A stretch of DNA of 21,196 nt. Origin: Streptosporangiaceae bacterium. GTDB taxonomy: Bacteria > Actinomycetota > Actinomycetes > Streptosporangiales > Streptosporangiaceae. Below, piece after piece: positions 7,119-14,926 of this stretch; the stretch's first letter is position 1; the number at the start of each line of letters is the position of its first letter. A model generated the notes under the pieces. The model was given only the letters and a program-made list of their open reading frames with translations. It did not search any database and had not been told where the DNA came from. The stretch is taken from NCBI GenBank assembly GCA_030041195.1, contig JASHOI010000470.1, positions 1 to 21,196 of the forward strand, in the 5' to 3' direction. The position numbers were made by a program, and so were the translations under genes.

Positions 7119-8754
7119 TGCGGGCGAGCACGAGCGTCATGTCATCCTCGCTGTGCTCCCGCATCATCTGGGTAACCGCCTGGCAGGCGTCCTCCAGCGA
7201 GGCGGACGGCTCGGCCAGCGCGGTGCCGAGCGCGTCGCGCAGCGCGGTCATGCCGATGTCAAGCGGCCGGAGGCGGCTCTCCACCAGCCCGTCGGTGTAC
7301 AGGGCGAGGACGGTTCCCGGCGGCAGGCCGACCCGGCTGGTCACGAAATCGCCCTCGCCGATGCCGAGCGGGAGCCCCGGGGGCAGGTCAAGAACCTGCG
7401 TCGAGCCGCCCGGATGCACCAGCACCGGCGGCTGGTGACCGGCCTGGGCTATCGCGCAGGAGGCGCCCAGCGGGTCGATGACCGCGTAGACGCAGGTGGC
7501 GGCGAACGGGGCGACGGCCATCCCGGCGGCCATCGTGTCCAGCCTGTGCAGCACCTCCTCCGACGGCAGGTCCATGTCGGCCAGGGTGTGCGCAGCGGTG
7601 CGGAGCTGCACCATCACCGCCGCCGCCTCGGGGCCGTGGCCCATGGCGTCGCCGACGATCAGCGCCGCCCTGCCGCCCGGCAGCGGGGTGATGTCGTGCC
7701 AGTCACCGCCCACGACGCTCTCCCGCACCGGCAGGTACTGGTGCGCGATCTCGACGCCGTTCGGCACCTGCGCCCGCCCGGGCCGCAGCCCCAGCTGCAG
7801 GGCCTGCACGGTGCGCCGCTCCCGCTCATAGAGCCGGGCGTTGTCCAGGCACACCGCAGCCTGCGAGGCGAGCTGGCCCGCCAGCATGATGTCGCCCTGG
7901 TTGAACGGGGGACTGGCCGGCTTCCGGCCGAAGATCGCGCACCCAACGACCACGTCGCGCGCGATCAGCGGCATGGCCATGTAGGACGTGTAGCCAGCGG
8001 CACTCTCCAGGACGCCCGGCTTGCGGGCGAGCCGGTCCGCGGTCTCGCCGTCGAGCTGGTCGAACAGCACCGGGGCCCCGGTCGCCATCGCCTGGGCGCC
8101 GGGTGTTTTCGGCCCGAGGACCAGCACCTCGCTGGGGCGGGCCAGTCCGTTCGGGGTGCCAGCGGGCTGCTCGGCCTTGCGCCCGGTGAGCCGGCGCACC
8201 GCCGCCCCGTGCGCCGCCCGGTCCGGGGTGAGCTCGCCGGCCGCAAGCAGGCGCTCGGCCGCGTAGACGATGACCAGGTCGGCGAACCCGGGTACGGCGG
8301 CCTCGGCGACCTCGCTCGCGGTCTCGGCCATGTCCAGGCTGCTCCCGATCCGGGTGGCTGCCTCCTGGAGCCAGCTCGGGGCAGGCTGCGGCCAGGCACG
8401 CTGGACGATCACCACCGCGCCGCCGCCGTGCCCGTCGAGCGGCTCCCAGCGCACCGCGAACCGGCCGTCGCCCAGCGATCCGCCGGCCACCGTCGCGGTG
8501 TGCACCCGCCCGGCCGCGACCTCGGCCATCGCCCTGCAGACCAGGTCGCGCTGGCCGGGCCCGGTCATCAGCACGTCGCAGACGCCCTTCCCGGCGACGG
8601 CCTCGGCCGGACGCCCGAACATCCGCGTGGCCGTCACCGACCAGGTGGTGATCCGGGCCTCGGAGTCCAAGATGAACATGGCGAGGTCGGCGAGGTCGGG
8701 CTCGTGCCGGCGCGGCAGCCCGTTCTCGCCGTTCCTGGCCGTGTATGACTCCAC
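7108..8754 (-). CDS. PAS-GAF-SpoIIE/PP2C serine/threonine phosphatase
   Basis: This is a cytoplasmic signalling phosphatase of the kind that dephosphorylates anti-anti-sigma factors. Counting from the GTG at 8754 (548 residues), a PAS-like domain lies at about 20-118 (MFILDSEARITTWSVTATRMFG). A GAF domain follows at about 128-310 (ESAAGYTSYMAMPLIARDVVVG), then a short linker helix (LYERERRTVQALQLGLRPG) and a PP2C domain to the end. Metal-binding motifs are intact: VGGDWHD, VGDAMGHG, GHQPPVLV, LYTDGLVES and EDDMTLVL. The GTG at 8754 has GGAG 8 bases upstream. The ATG at 8826 is an alternative without a clear ribosome site. The frame opens at 8913, but the first codons overlap a TATA-rich palindrome. 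No anti-sigma partner is adjacent. Confidence 0.93.
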   Translation of the reverse strand: MESYTARNGENGLPRRHEPDLADLAMFILDSEARITTWSVTATRMFGRPAEAVAGKGVCDVLMTGPGQRDLVCRAMAEVAAGRVHTATVAGGSLGDGRFAVRWEPLDGHGGGAVVIVQRAWPQPAPSWLQEAATRIGSSLDMAETASEVAEAAVPGFADLVIVYAAERLLAAGELTPDRAAHGAAVRRLTGRKAEQPAGTPNGLARPSEVLVLGPKTPGAQAMATGAPVLFDQLDGETADRLARKPGVLESAAGYTSYMAMPLIARDVVVGCAIFGRKPASPPFNQGDIMLAGQLASQAAVCLDNARLYERERRTVQALQLGLRPGRAQVPNGVEIAHQYLPVRESVVGGDWHDITPLPGGRAALIVGDAMGHGPEAAAVMVQLRTAAHTLADMDLPSEEVLHRLDTMAAGMAVAPFAATCVYAVIDPLGASCAIAQAGHQPPVLVHPGGSTQVLDLPPGLPLGIGEGDFVTSRVGLPPGTVLALYTDGLVESRLRPLDIGMTALRDALGTALAEPSASLEDACQAVTQMMREHSEDDMTLVLARINP

Positions 8755-8880
8755 GAGCACTGCTCCAGCCTTGACAGGGAGTCCCGCCGGACGGCGGCTT
8801 TCCGGCGATGGCCGCGGGCGTCTCATCCCGCTGTCATAGCCTATGGCGGCGCAGGCCCAGAACCCTGAATGTCGTTCAAA

Positions 8881-8895
8881 CCGATATATAATCGG
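8881..8895. promoter_or_regulatory. AT-rich palindrome with TATAAT, upstream of the phosphatase gene
   Basis: CCGAT and ATCGG flank ATATA, a striking AT-rich island in GC-rich DNA. TATAAT (8887-8892) reads on plus and TATATA on minus. The phosphatase lies on the minus side, so a promoter or operator for it is the simplest reading. No convincing -35 is visible on either strand. Confidence 0.35.
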
Positions 8896-8987
8896 CCGGC
8901 CGGCACCCCCCACGTCGTCGCCCGCCAGCGCCCTGGCCGCGCGATCACGACTGTCGATCTTAACGTCCAGCGCTTGACCTGGCCAAA

Positions 8988-9002
8988 CCGGGTCTTACCC
9001 GG
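8988..9002 (-). terminator. Short hairpin after the sugar isomerase gene
   Basis: CCGGGT and ACCCGG pair around a 3-base loop, about 37 bases past the stop of the minus-strand isomerase gene. There is no U tract. Confidence 0.45.
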
Positions 9003-9038
9003 AAGCGGGCCCGGAACGCGAGCCCGGCTCACCGGCCG

Positions 9039-9869
9039 CTATTGCCACGGGATCGACAGCTCGCCGAGGAGTTCCTTGAGTGCCCGTGCGGCACGCCGGA
9101 ACCCATCCGGCCCGCTGAAGCCGCCGAAGCGCCCCGCCGCGGCCAGATGCGGCTCCAGGGAGACGTATCCGCCGAAGCCGTCGTCCCGCAGCGCGGCCAG
9201 GGTCTCGCGGACCTGCCCGTCGCCCTGCCCGGCGGGCACGACCTCGCCGGTCGCCGCCAGCGCGTCCTTCATCTGCAGGTAGACCAGGTAGGGGCGGAGC
9301 AGCCGGTAGGCCTCGTCGTGCGGGCGGACCCCGCACTGGACGAAGTTCGCCGCGTCGAACGTGGCTCTCAGAGCCGGCGAGCTCACGGCCTCGATGAGGT
9401 CGGCGCAACGTTCCGGCCGGTCTCCGTAGATCTCTTTCTCGTTCTCGTGGGCCAGGACCACGCCGTGCTCCTCGGCGGTGGCCGCCAGGGCCCGCATCCG
9501 GTCGATGACCCGCTCCCGGTAGCGTTCCGGCGGCTCGGGATTCGGGATGAAGAACGAGAACACGCGGACGATCGTGGTGCCGAGCTGGCCGGCCACGTCG
9601 GCGACCCGCCGCAGCCGCTCCAGCTCTGGCCCGAGCGGCGCGTCAACCGGGATCTTGCCGACCGGTGAGCCGATCGCGGAGACCCGCACCCCAGCGCCGT
9701 CCAGCGAGCAGCGGAACCGGGCCAGCTCGGCGTCGCCGAGGTCGGCGACGTTGGCCGACCACACGCTGCGCAGCTCCAGGTGCCTGATGCCCTCGGCGGC
9801 GAGCACCGCGAGCTGCTCGTCCAGGTCCTGCGAGATCTCGTCGGCGAACCCGCTGAGGATGAACGTCAT
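9039..9869 (-). CDS. Sugar phosphate isomerase/epimerase (TIM barrel, AP_endonuc_2 fold)
   Basis: This 276-residue protein has the xylose-isomerase-like TIM barrel. Metal-site segments expected for the family are visible: VVLAHENEKEIYGD, ATFDAANFVQCG, YLQMKDAL and GYVSLEPHL. It probably isomerises or epimerises a sugar or keto-sugar. Its ATG overlaps the stop of the upstream Gfo/Idh/MocA gene as ATGA, so the two are coupled. Such pairs act together on oxidised sugars or inositol-like polyols. No transporter or regulator adjoins the pair to suggest the substrate. It belongs to the superfamily with confidence, but the exact reaction is unknown. Confidence 0.9.
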   Translation of the reverse strand: MTFILSGFADEISQDLDEQLAVLAAEGIRHLELRSVWSANVADLGDAELARFRCSLDGAGVRVSAIGSPVGKIPVDAPLGPELERLRRVADVAGQLGTTIVRVFSFFIPNPEPPERYRERVIDRMRALAATAEEHGVVLAHENEKEIYGDRPERCADLIEAVSSPALRATFDAANFVQCGVRPHDEAYRLLRPYLVYLQMKDALAATGEVVPAGQGDGQVRETLAALRDDGFGGYVSLEPHLAAAGRFGGFSGPDGFRRAARALKELLGELSIPWQ

Positions 9870-10897
9870 GCCGGGATCACGACGGTCCTGCCGTCGCGCG
9901 CCGACTCGTAAACCGCGCAGACGATCTCCAGCGCGTCGCGCGCGCTCTCCGCGGTGACCGACGGCTGCCGCCCCTGGTCGATCGCCCCGAGCAGGTCGGC
10001 GATCTGCGCCGCGTGGCTGGCCGGGTCGATGCCCCCGGGATCTGCCGCAGCGTCATCCGGCCCCGGCCCCGCCGCGTCCTGCCCCGGCGGCCCGGTCCGC
10101 AGCGCCCGGCGGACGATCCGGCCGTCCTCAACGATCACCGTGCCCTCGGTCCCGGTGATCTCGAGGCGCTGGGGGAAGCCGGGGTAGACGGCCGTGCTGG
10201 ACACGATCGTGCCCAGCGCCCCGGACGCGAACCGCACGATCGCGAGCGCTGTGTCCTCGACCTCGATCTGGTGCGCCTGGGTCGCGCACACGGCCGTCAC
10301 CTCGGTCACCGGCCCCATGCACCAGCGCAGCAGGTCGACGTAGTGGATGCCCTGGTTCATCAGCGACCCGCCGTCCAGGGCCCAGGTGCCGCGCCACGCC
10401 GCGCTGTCGTAGTAGGCCTGGGTCCGGTACCACTTCGTGCTGGCCTCGCCGAGCACCAGAGTGCCGAGGGCGCCGGTGTCGAGCAGCCGGCGCAGCTCGT
10501 CGAGCCCGGTGTCGAACCGGTGCTGCGAGATCACCGTCACGGCGACGCCGGCGGCGCGCGCGGCGCCGATCAGCCGGTCCGCCGCCTCAAGCGTGACGTC
10601 GATCGGCTTCTCGACCACGAGGTGCTTGCCGGCCGCCACCGCCTGCGTGCCGACCTCGGCGTGCAGCCCGCTCGGCACGCACACCGACACCACGTCGACG
10701 TCCGGCCGGGCGATCAGCGCGCCCAGGTCGGGCTCGGCCGCGCAGCCGTAGCCGCGGGCCAGTTCCTTGGCGCGCTCGGGCACCGCGTCGGTGACCGCGA
10801 CCAGCCGGGCGCCGGGGACCATGCCGATCGCCTCGGCGTGCACCGCCCCGATCACCCCCGCCCCGACGATGCCGAACCCGTGGCTGTTCTCGCTCAC
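9866..10897 (-). CDS. Gfo/Idh/MocA-family NAD(P)-dependent oxidoreductase
   Basis: This 343-residue dehydrogenase has an N-terminal Rossmann domain with the motif GIVGAGVIG (residues 9-17) and the hallmark VVEKPID with the catalytic-site lysine K97. The C-terminal sheet domain shows DGGSLMNQGIHYVDLLRW, where the conserved His sits, and GTIVSSTAVYPGFPQRLEITGTEGT. A Gly/Asp/Pro-rich insertion near residues 270-290 is a loop variation. The start is a GTG with a GGGAGGGG ribosome site. It is first in a two-gene operon with the sugar isomerase. It probably oxidises or reduces a sugar or cyclitol. The substrate is not deducible here. Confidence 0.93.
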   Translation of the reverse strand: MSENSHGFGIVGAGVIGAVHAEAIGMVPGARLVAVTDAVPERAKELARGYGCAAEPDLGALIARPDVDVVSVCVPSGLHAEVGTQAVAAGKHLVVEKPIDVTLEAADRLIGAARAAGVAVTVISQHRFDTGLDELRRLLDTGALGTLVLGEASTKWYRTQAYYDSAAWRGTWALDGGSLMNQGIHYVDLLRWCMGPVTEVTAVCATQAHQIEVEDTALAIVRFASGALGTIVSSTAVYPGFPQRLEITGTEGTVIVEDGRIVRRALRTGPPGQDAAGPGPDDAAADPGGIDPASHAAQIADLLGAIDQGRQPSVTAESARDALEIVCAVYESARDGRTVVIPA

Positions 10898-11032
10898 TGC
10901 CCCTCCCGATCGGCTCGCTGCACCGATTCTCCCCCGGCGCGGAGTGATCGGCAGAACCGCCCGAGCCCTTCAGAGTGCCCTGAACGCTAGCCAAGGCCGT
11001 TGATCTGGCCACCCCCTCGGCTCTGTCCCGTG

Positions 11033-12370
11033 CTAGGGGAGCGGGACGGGGTGGTTGGAGCGGATCAGGTCGTCCGGGTCGACCGCGGCCTTGATGCGGC
11101 GCAGCCGGGCGTAAGCCTGCGGGCTCCAGAAACTGGCTGGATCGCGGCTGGAATCCGCGATGTTGAGGTACATCTGCCGGGCCGCCCAGGGCCGCATCGC
11201 GGTGTGCACGGCGGCCACGCTGCGTTCCAGCGCCGGCTGGGCCTGTGCGGAGGGGACAGGCCCCCCGGCGGTGAGCTGGTATTGGGCGTCGATGGCGGCC
11301 AGGGCGCCGCCGGATGGCCGGGCGCGCCCCATCTCGCCGCCGAGAAGGAGCAGTTCGGCCCATACGGGCGGCGTGTCCGCCCCGGGCCCGGCCACGCGGA
11401 CGAACGTTTCGATCGCCTCGGCGGGCAAGCCGGCAAGCATGATCCCGTTGCTGACGGCGCGGGTCGGCCCCGCAGGATCCATGTGCAGCTGGCCGAGGTC
11501 CTTGACCGCGATGGTCTGGATCGTGTCGGTAACCGGCCGCAGCGCCCGCAACGGCGCCAGCAGCCCGTCTGCCACCCCCGGCGCGCCAAGATGGTTGATG
11601 AACAGGATGACGAAGGACCGCCCGCGCAGATGCTCGGCGATCGCGGGAATCGGCGGAAAGTGCACCAGGCGGGCAGCGGACGTGAATTCATCCGGCAGGT
11701 CGCCCTGGGTCAGCTCGCGCCAGGCCTGCAGCACCGGCGTCGCGGCGTCCGCCGGCCACCACAACTGCCCGGCGTAGACCTCGGTGACCGGGAACAGCCG
11801 CAGTTCGATCGCGGTGACGACGCCGAAGCTGCCGCCACCGCCGCGCAGCGCCCAGAACAGGTCGGTCTCGGTGCGGGCGTCGGCGCGCACGGGCCGGCCG
11901 TCGGCGGTGATCACCTCGATCGCCTCGACGTTGCTGGCCGCCAGCCCGTGGGCGCGGCCGAGCCAGCTGATTCCGCCGCCGATCGTGTAACCCGTCACGC
12001 CGACATCGGGCGAGGTGCCGGCCAGCCCGGCCAGACCGTGCCCGGCGGCGGCCTCTATGACGTCCCGCCACGCCGCGCCCGCCTCGGCCCTGGCGATCTT
12101 CGCGCCGGGATCAATGCTCACCCGCCGCATCGCGGTGGTCCTGACCAGGAGCGTGCCGGCCAGCGAGCCGAGCGGACCGGGGTTGTGGCCGGGGCCCTGG
12201 GCGGCGACCCGCAGGCCGCGCTCGCGGGCGAAACGCACGGCGCTCACGACATCCTCCACGCTGGCGGGCAGCGCGATCGCGGCCGGTTGCTGGTCGACGG
12301 TCAGGTTCCAGGCCTGGCGGGCGTCGTCCCATCCCGGGTCGCCGGGCATGACAAAGAGGGCAGAGGACAT
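11033..12370 (-). CDS. FAD-binding oxidoreductase, berberine-bridge-enzyme-like
   Basis: This 445-residue flavoenzyme has the PCMH-type FAD domain: IALPASVEDVVSAVRFARERG, then AAQGPGHN, in which H62 is the expected histidyl attachment point for FAD. The VGVTGYTIGGGISWLGRAHGL loop and DLFWALRGGGGSFGVVTAIE follow, and the C-terminal BBE segment has the pattern YARLRRIKAAVDPDDLIRSNHPV. The cysteine that makes a second FAD bond in bicovalent members is absent in the VGVTGY region, so FAD is probably held by one bond. The ATG at 12370 has GGAG 6 bases before it and is preferred over the in-frame TTG at 12382. It stands alone, with no pathway neighbours. The substrate (a sugar, alcohol or secondary metabolite) is unknown. 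Confidence 0.92.
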   Translation of the reverse strand: MSSALFVMPGDPGWDDARQAWNLTVDQQPAAIALPASVEDVVSAVRFARERGLRVAAQGPGHNPGPLGSLAGTLLVRTTAMRRVSIDPGAKIARAEAGAAWRDVIEAAAGHGLAGLAGTSPDVGVTGYTIGGGISWLGRAHGLAASNVEAIEVITADGRPVRADARTETDLFWALRGGGGSFGVVTAIELRLFPVTEVYAGQLWWPADAATPVLQAWRELTQGDLPDEFTSAARLVHFPPIPAIAEHLRGRSFVILFINHLGAPGVADGLLAPLRALRPVTDTIQTIAVKDLGQLHMDPAGPTRAVSNGIMLAGLPAEAIETFVRVAGPGADTPPVWAELLLLGGEMGRARPSGGALAAIDAQYQLTAGGPVPSAQAQPALERSVAAVHTAMRPWAARQMYLNIADSSRDPASFWSPQAYARLRRIKAAVDPDDLIRSNHPVPLP

Positions 12371-12398
12371 GAGGGTCTCCAAGCGAGATCGCAGTTGA

Positions 12399-12413
12399 TG
12401 CGGAATTGCCGCA
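12399..12413. promoter_or_regulatory. Short palindrome upstream of the FAD oxidoreductase gene
   Basis: TGCGG and CCGCA flank AATTG, 29 bases upstream of the minus-strand ATG. It could be an operator or leader hairpin. The rest of the 12371-12569 divergent region shows no convincing promoter hexamers. Confidence 0.3.
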
Positions 12414-12569
12414 GTGGCCCCGAATCAGGAGGCTGACCCGTAAGACACACCGCACCGCAAGAACGTGACACCTCGTCCACGACGGCGCGCCCTTCCCCGC
12501 CCATACTGAACATGACCGACAATTAGTGCTCAGCGGCGCGGTCCGGGGCACTGGAAGGGGCTGGTCGGC

Positions 12570-12884
12570 ATGGGCCAGGGATTCTCGGTCGACGCAGCCA
12601 AGCTGCGAGCGGGCAGCGAGGAAGTCAGCAACTTACATGGCCGTTGCGGGGTCGTCGCCGATGACGCTGTGGACGCGCTGGCCGGTATGGCTGGCTCGGC
12701 AGGCCATCCAGCCCTTGCCTCGGCCCTGACCGGAGCGACGGGGCAGGGGCTGGTGACGTTCTGGGCCGTCGGCTCGGCGTACCAGCACGTCAGCGATGGC
12801 CTGGCCGCCTCGGCTGAGACGTATTCGAGCACCGAGCGAGCCATCGCTGCAAATGCGGGGACGCTCTTCCGGGAGTTGCGGTGA
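12570..12884 (+). CDS. EspC-like small type VII secretion partner
   Basis: This 104-residue helical protein has the EspC/WXG100-like size and layout: two helices with a turn near the middle (SAGHPALASALTGATGQG) and a C-terminal tail. It carries AETYSSTERAI, a YxxxE form of the YxxxD/E export motif, about 18 residues from the end. There is no true WXG motif. It is encoded directly before a WXG100-linker-toxin gene, with its TGA inside the GTGA start of the next gene, so the two products are probably co-translated and may dimerise for export. A GGAAGGGG site precedes the ATG. A truncated relative lies at 16638-16829. No ESX core components occur in this window, so the secretion machine must be elsewhere. 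Confidence 0.85.
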   Translation: MGQGFSVDAAKLRAGSEEVSNLHGRCGVVADDAVDALAGMAGSAGHPALASALTGATGQGLVTFWAVGSAYQHVSDGLAASAETYSSTERAIAANAGTLFRELR

Positions 12885-14014
12885 GCAGCCTGGCAATGCC
12901 CAGCGGTGACCCCTCCGTTCTGGAGCAGTTGGCCTCTCGCCTCGAGACTGCGGCAGCCGGGTTCGGTGAGCTGGGACGCGGCGCCCGTCAGGTAACCGCC
13001 TCGGTTCGGTTAGAGGCGGAGTGGACCGGTGATGCCGCCGATTCCTATTCCGCGTTCACTGACAATTTGAGCCAGGGCACCTCCGCCGTTGAGGCGCCGC
13101 TGTCGCAGATCGCCTCATCCGTACGCGACTACGCCGGGTTCCTGCGCACGGCGCAGCAGAAGGTGGCGGCCTCTTCATCGGCCGCCGAGACCGCCCAGGT
13201 CAGCGGCAACGACGTTGCCTACGTCAGCGTGGCAGAGAGCGCGGCGCAGGATGCAGAGGCCGCGATCACCGCATGGCAGGCTGCAGGAAACCGCGTCGCT
13301 GGGGAGGTCACGAGTGCTGCCGGTCAGCTAGGCGACGTGTTCGGGTCCCAGGGACCAGTGCAGAGCTGGCTCGGCCGGCAGCCCGTGCCGTGGGACACCT
13401 TGGCGGCCATGCCTGGGCTCGGTGACCCCGTGGTGCCACAGATCCTGAAAACCCCCGGCATCGAGCTCGGCCCCGAGATCTTGAAAACACCGCCCGGTGA
13501 GCTGGGGCCGGAGATCCTGATAACCCCGCCCGGCGAGCTGGGGTCCGAAATCCTGATAACCCCGCCCGGCGAACTCGGGCCAGAGATCCTCAAGACCCCG
13601 CCGGGCCCGCTAGGACCTCTGATCAACTACAGCGAGCAAGGATCGCTGGCCGAGACCGGCGACGACCCGAACCTGGGTCGGCTGAGCGAATCTGAGCTCG
13701 CGACGCTAAGGCGAGTGCAGGAAATGTTCCCTGACCGGGAATTCAGCGTATCGCCCGAAGAGCGCGACGGCGAGTATACCGATAACGAGGGGCGCACCTA
13801 CGATCAGATGGGAAATCCGAAGACATCCGAATACTGGAGTTCTGCGAATGAGCAGAGATTCTACGACTCCATCGACGAGCACTTGCTAAAGTCGGTGAAC
13901 TTCACTGTAATAGATCTGACGGGGTTCAGCGATCAGTCGATCGCCGATATTACAAGCTACGTTGACTCCCTGCCCGAAGCGGAACAAGCCAAGATCATAA
14001 GGATCGGATTCTAA
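12881..14014 (+). CDS. WXG100-domain polymorphic toxin A (CdiA-tRNase-like tip)
   Basis: This is a 377-residue modular toxin. Residues 7-165 form a helical WXG100-type delivery domain with the motif W48-T-G50. Residues 186-245 are five 12-residue linker repeats (P-E-I-L-K/I-T-P-P-G-E-L-G). From about residue 262 to the end is a separate tip: GRTYDQMGNP, then HLLKSVNFTVIDLTGFS, then YVDSLPEAEQAKIIRIGF. The tip resembles, from memory, C-terminal nuclease domains of CdiA-type contact-inhibition toxins that cleave tRNA; I could not run a search. Tip DNA is AT-richer (28 of 60 bases G/C at 13801-13860) than core genes (44 of 60 at 19321-19380), as expected of an exchangeable module. The GTG start overlaps the partner gene, and the stop overlaps the candidate immunity gene (TAATG). 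Confidence 0.85.
   Translation: MSSLAMPSGDPSVLEQLASRLETAAAGFGELGRGARQVTASVRLEAEWTGDAADSYSAFTDNLSQGTSAVEAPLSQIASSVRDYAGFLRTAQQKVAASSSAAETAQVSGNDVAYVSVAESAAQDAEAAITAWQAAGNRVAGEVTSAAGQLGDVFGSQGPVQSWLGRQPVPWDTLAAMPGLGDPVVPQILKTPGIELGPEILKTPPGELGPEILITPPGELGSEILITPPGELGPEILKTPPGPLGPLINYSEQGSLAETGDDPNLGRLSESELATLRRVQEMFPDREFSVSPEERDGEYTDNEGRTYDQMGNPKTSEYWSSANEQRFYDSIDEHLLKSVNFTVIDLTGFSDQSIADITSYVDSLPEAEQAKIIRIGF
13436..13615 (+). repeat. Five 36-bp repeats coding the toxin A linker
   Basis: Five tandem 36-base units encode 12-residue repeats of the form PEILKTPPGELG. Units two to five are close to identical; the first is divergent (TPGIELG). The same repeat family appears in toxin B at 17381-17479. 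Confidence 0.88.
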
Positions 14015-14355
14015 TGGCGGTGCTAAGTTTTGCCAAGGCCGACACCGACACGGTCTCCCTTCGTAAAGCCATCTTCAGAATGATCCTGTCCCGCGCCAAG
14101 GCGCACGTTGTAAACGCTGCCGATATTGAGGAGCTCGACCTCTCCGAGGCGATGGAAGGAATTTCCTTTCACCGGCTCGATGATGACCAACGGACGCGTT
14201 TGGTCGAGGCCGTATACCAGGGAACTCAAGATCTCAAACATGAAGTCGATGCGGGGGAGCCAACAGAGGAGCCGGTCCGGCCGGGCATCGATGAGAAACT
14301 CGACGAGATCTTGGCCCTTCTCTCGCGCTTCCGCCGCCAAGATCGCGAAACCTAA
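14014..14355 (+). CDS. Candidate immunity protein for toxin A
   Basis: This is a 113-residue acidic, mostly helical protein of no family I recognise. Visible segments are VSLRKAIFRMILSRAK, ADIEELDLSEAMEGISFHRLDDDQR, LVEAVYQGTQDLK and EKLDEILALLSRFR. There is no signal peptide or membrane segment, so it should be cytoplasmic, fitting neutralisation of a nuclease. Its ATG shares one base with the toxin A stop (TAATG), with AAGGAT upstream, the tight coupling expected of a toxin-immunity pair. A paralogue with about 75 of 100 identical residues (hand count) lies at 14927-15304. The immunity role is inferred from position and AT-rich composition, not from homology. Confidence 0.75.
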   Translation: MAVLSFAKADTDTVSLRKAIFRMILSRAKAHVVNAADIEELDLSEAMEGISFHRLDDDQRTRLVEAVYQGTQDLKHEVDAGEPTEEPVRPGIDEKLDEILALLSRFRRQDRET

Positions 14356-14441
14356 GGCAGCCCGTGGCCCGGTCACAAACCATCCAAGGCTCACTCAGCC
14401 TGCGGCATGGTAAGTCAAGAGCGATTGCGAGGAAGCTCAGA

Positions 14442-14702
14442 ATGACAGCACTGTCGATGGCTGCCGAATTTTGCCGAGAGCTTGACCGCCGCCACGTCGC
14501 ATATGAGTTTGGGATCGTACGCGACGACGCCCTGATGATGTCTGGTCGAGTTCAAGAGCACCCACTGCGGCGGCTGGCACTTCTTGGTCGGCAATCCACA
14601 CACATTTGCGGGACGTATGGCCGCATGAGGCCGCACGGGAAAGGGCGCGGGGAACAGTACAGATCAACAAGCAATTGGACCGAAGAGCACGACGCGGGCT
14701 AG
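14442..14702 (+). pseudogene. Chimeric immunity-gene remnant
   Basis: The piece begins with a plausible gene start (GAGGAAG then ATG at 14442) encoding AAEFCRELDRRHVAYEFGIVRDDALMM. This looks like the N-terminus of another immunity-type protein. At 14548 it switches, in a different frame, to a segment matching the module B immunity gene: EFKSTHCGGWHFLVGNPHTF, with 13 mismatches in 81 bases against 17769-17849. A stop follows at 14626. The matching C-terminal piece (EQYRST to the stop at 14702, against 17990-18054) then resumes directly, so about 145 bp of the gene's middle is missing. An open frame runs through, but its middle is read out of the ancestral frame, so a working protein is unlikely. 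Confidence 0.75.
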
Positions 14703-14800
14703 AGCATCGGTCAGGTGGACGAAACAGAACCTCTTCCGGCGTCCGCGGCTGCTCACAGAATCCGGGCAATCCAGGCATAAATCCTCGTGATCGGGTTAAC

Positions 14801-14857
14801 GGGGAATCCTCTCAGTCGTATTGACTGACACGATACCCCACTCTGACAGGATTCCCC
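14801..14857. repeat. Nested inverted repeat between immunity remnants
   Basis: GGGGAATCCTCTCAG (14801-14815) and CTGACAGGATTCCCC (14843-14857) are 15-bp inverted repeats with one mismatch. Inside, TCAGTC (14812-14817) and GACTGA (14823-14828) form a second stem with a 5-base loop, overlapping the outer left arm, so the two stems are partly exclusive. It may be a terminator, a recombination site or the end of a small mobile element. I do not recognise it. Confidence 0.65.
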
Positions 14858-14926
14858 GCTAATTGACCGGCGCACTAGTAAGGGATCAGCAGCGAAATTA
14901 TGGGAGCTCATCTCTAATGGCAGTGT

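Noticed and set aside
7153..8748. 531-residue plus-strand open frame opposite the phosphatase
   Set aside because: No domain is recognisable, and the minus strand carries intact PP2C motifs.
8869..9282. Plus-strand frame downstream of TATAAT
   Set aside because: It overlaps the sugar isomerase gene on the opposite strand and has no recognisable content.
11000..12436. 478-residue plus-strand open frame opposite the FAD oxidoreductase
   Set aside because: Gly/Arg/Gln-rich shadow; the true gene is on the minus strand.
14364..14702. 112-residue open frame as an intact gene
   Set aside because: Its middle is read out of the frame that matches immunity B, so the open frame is accidental over a chimeric remnant.
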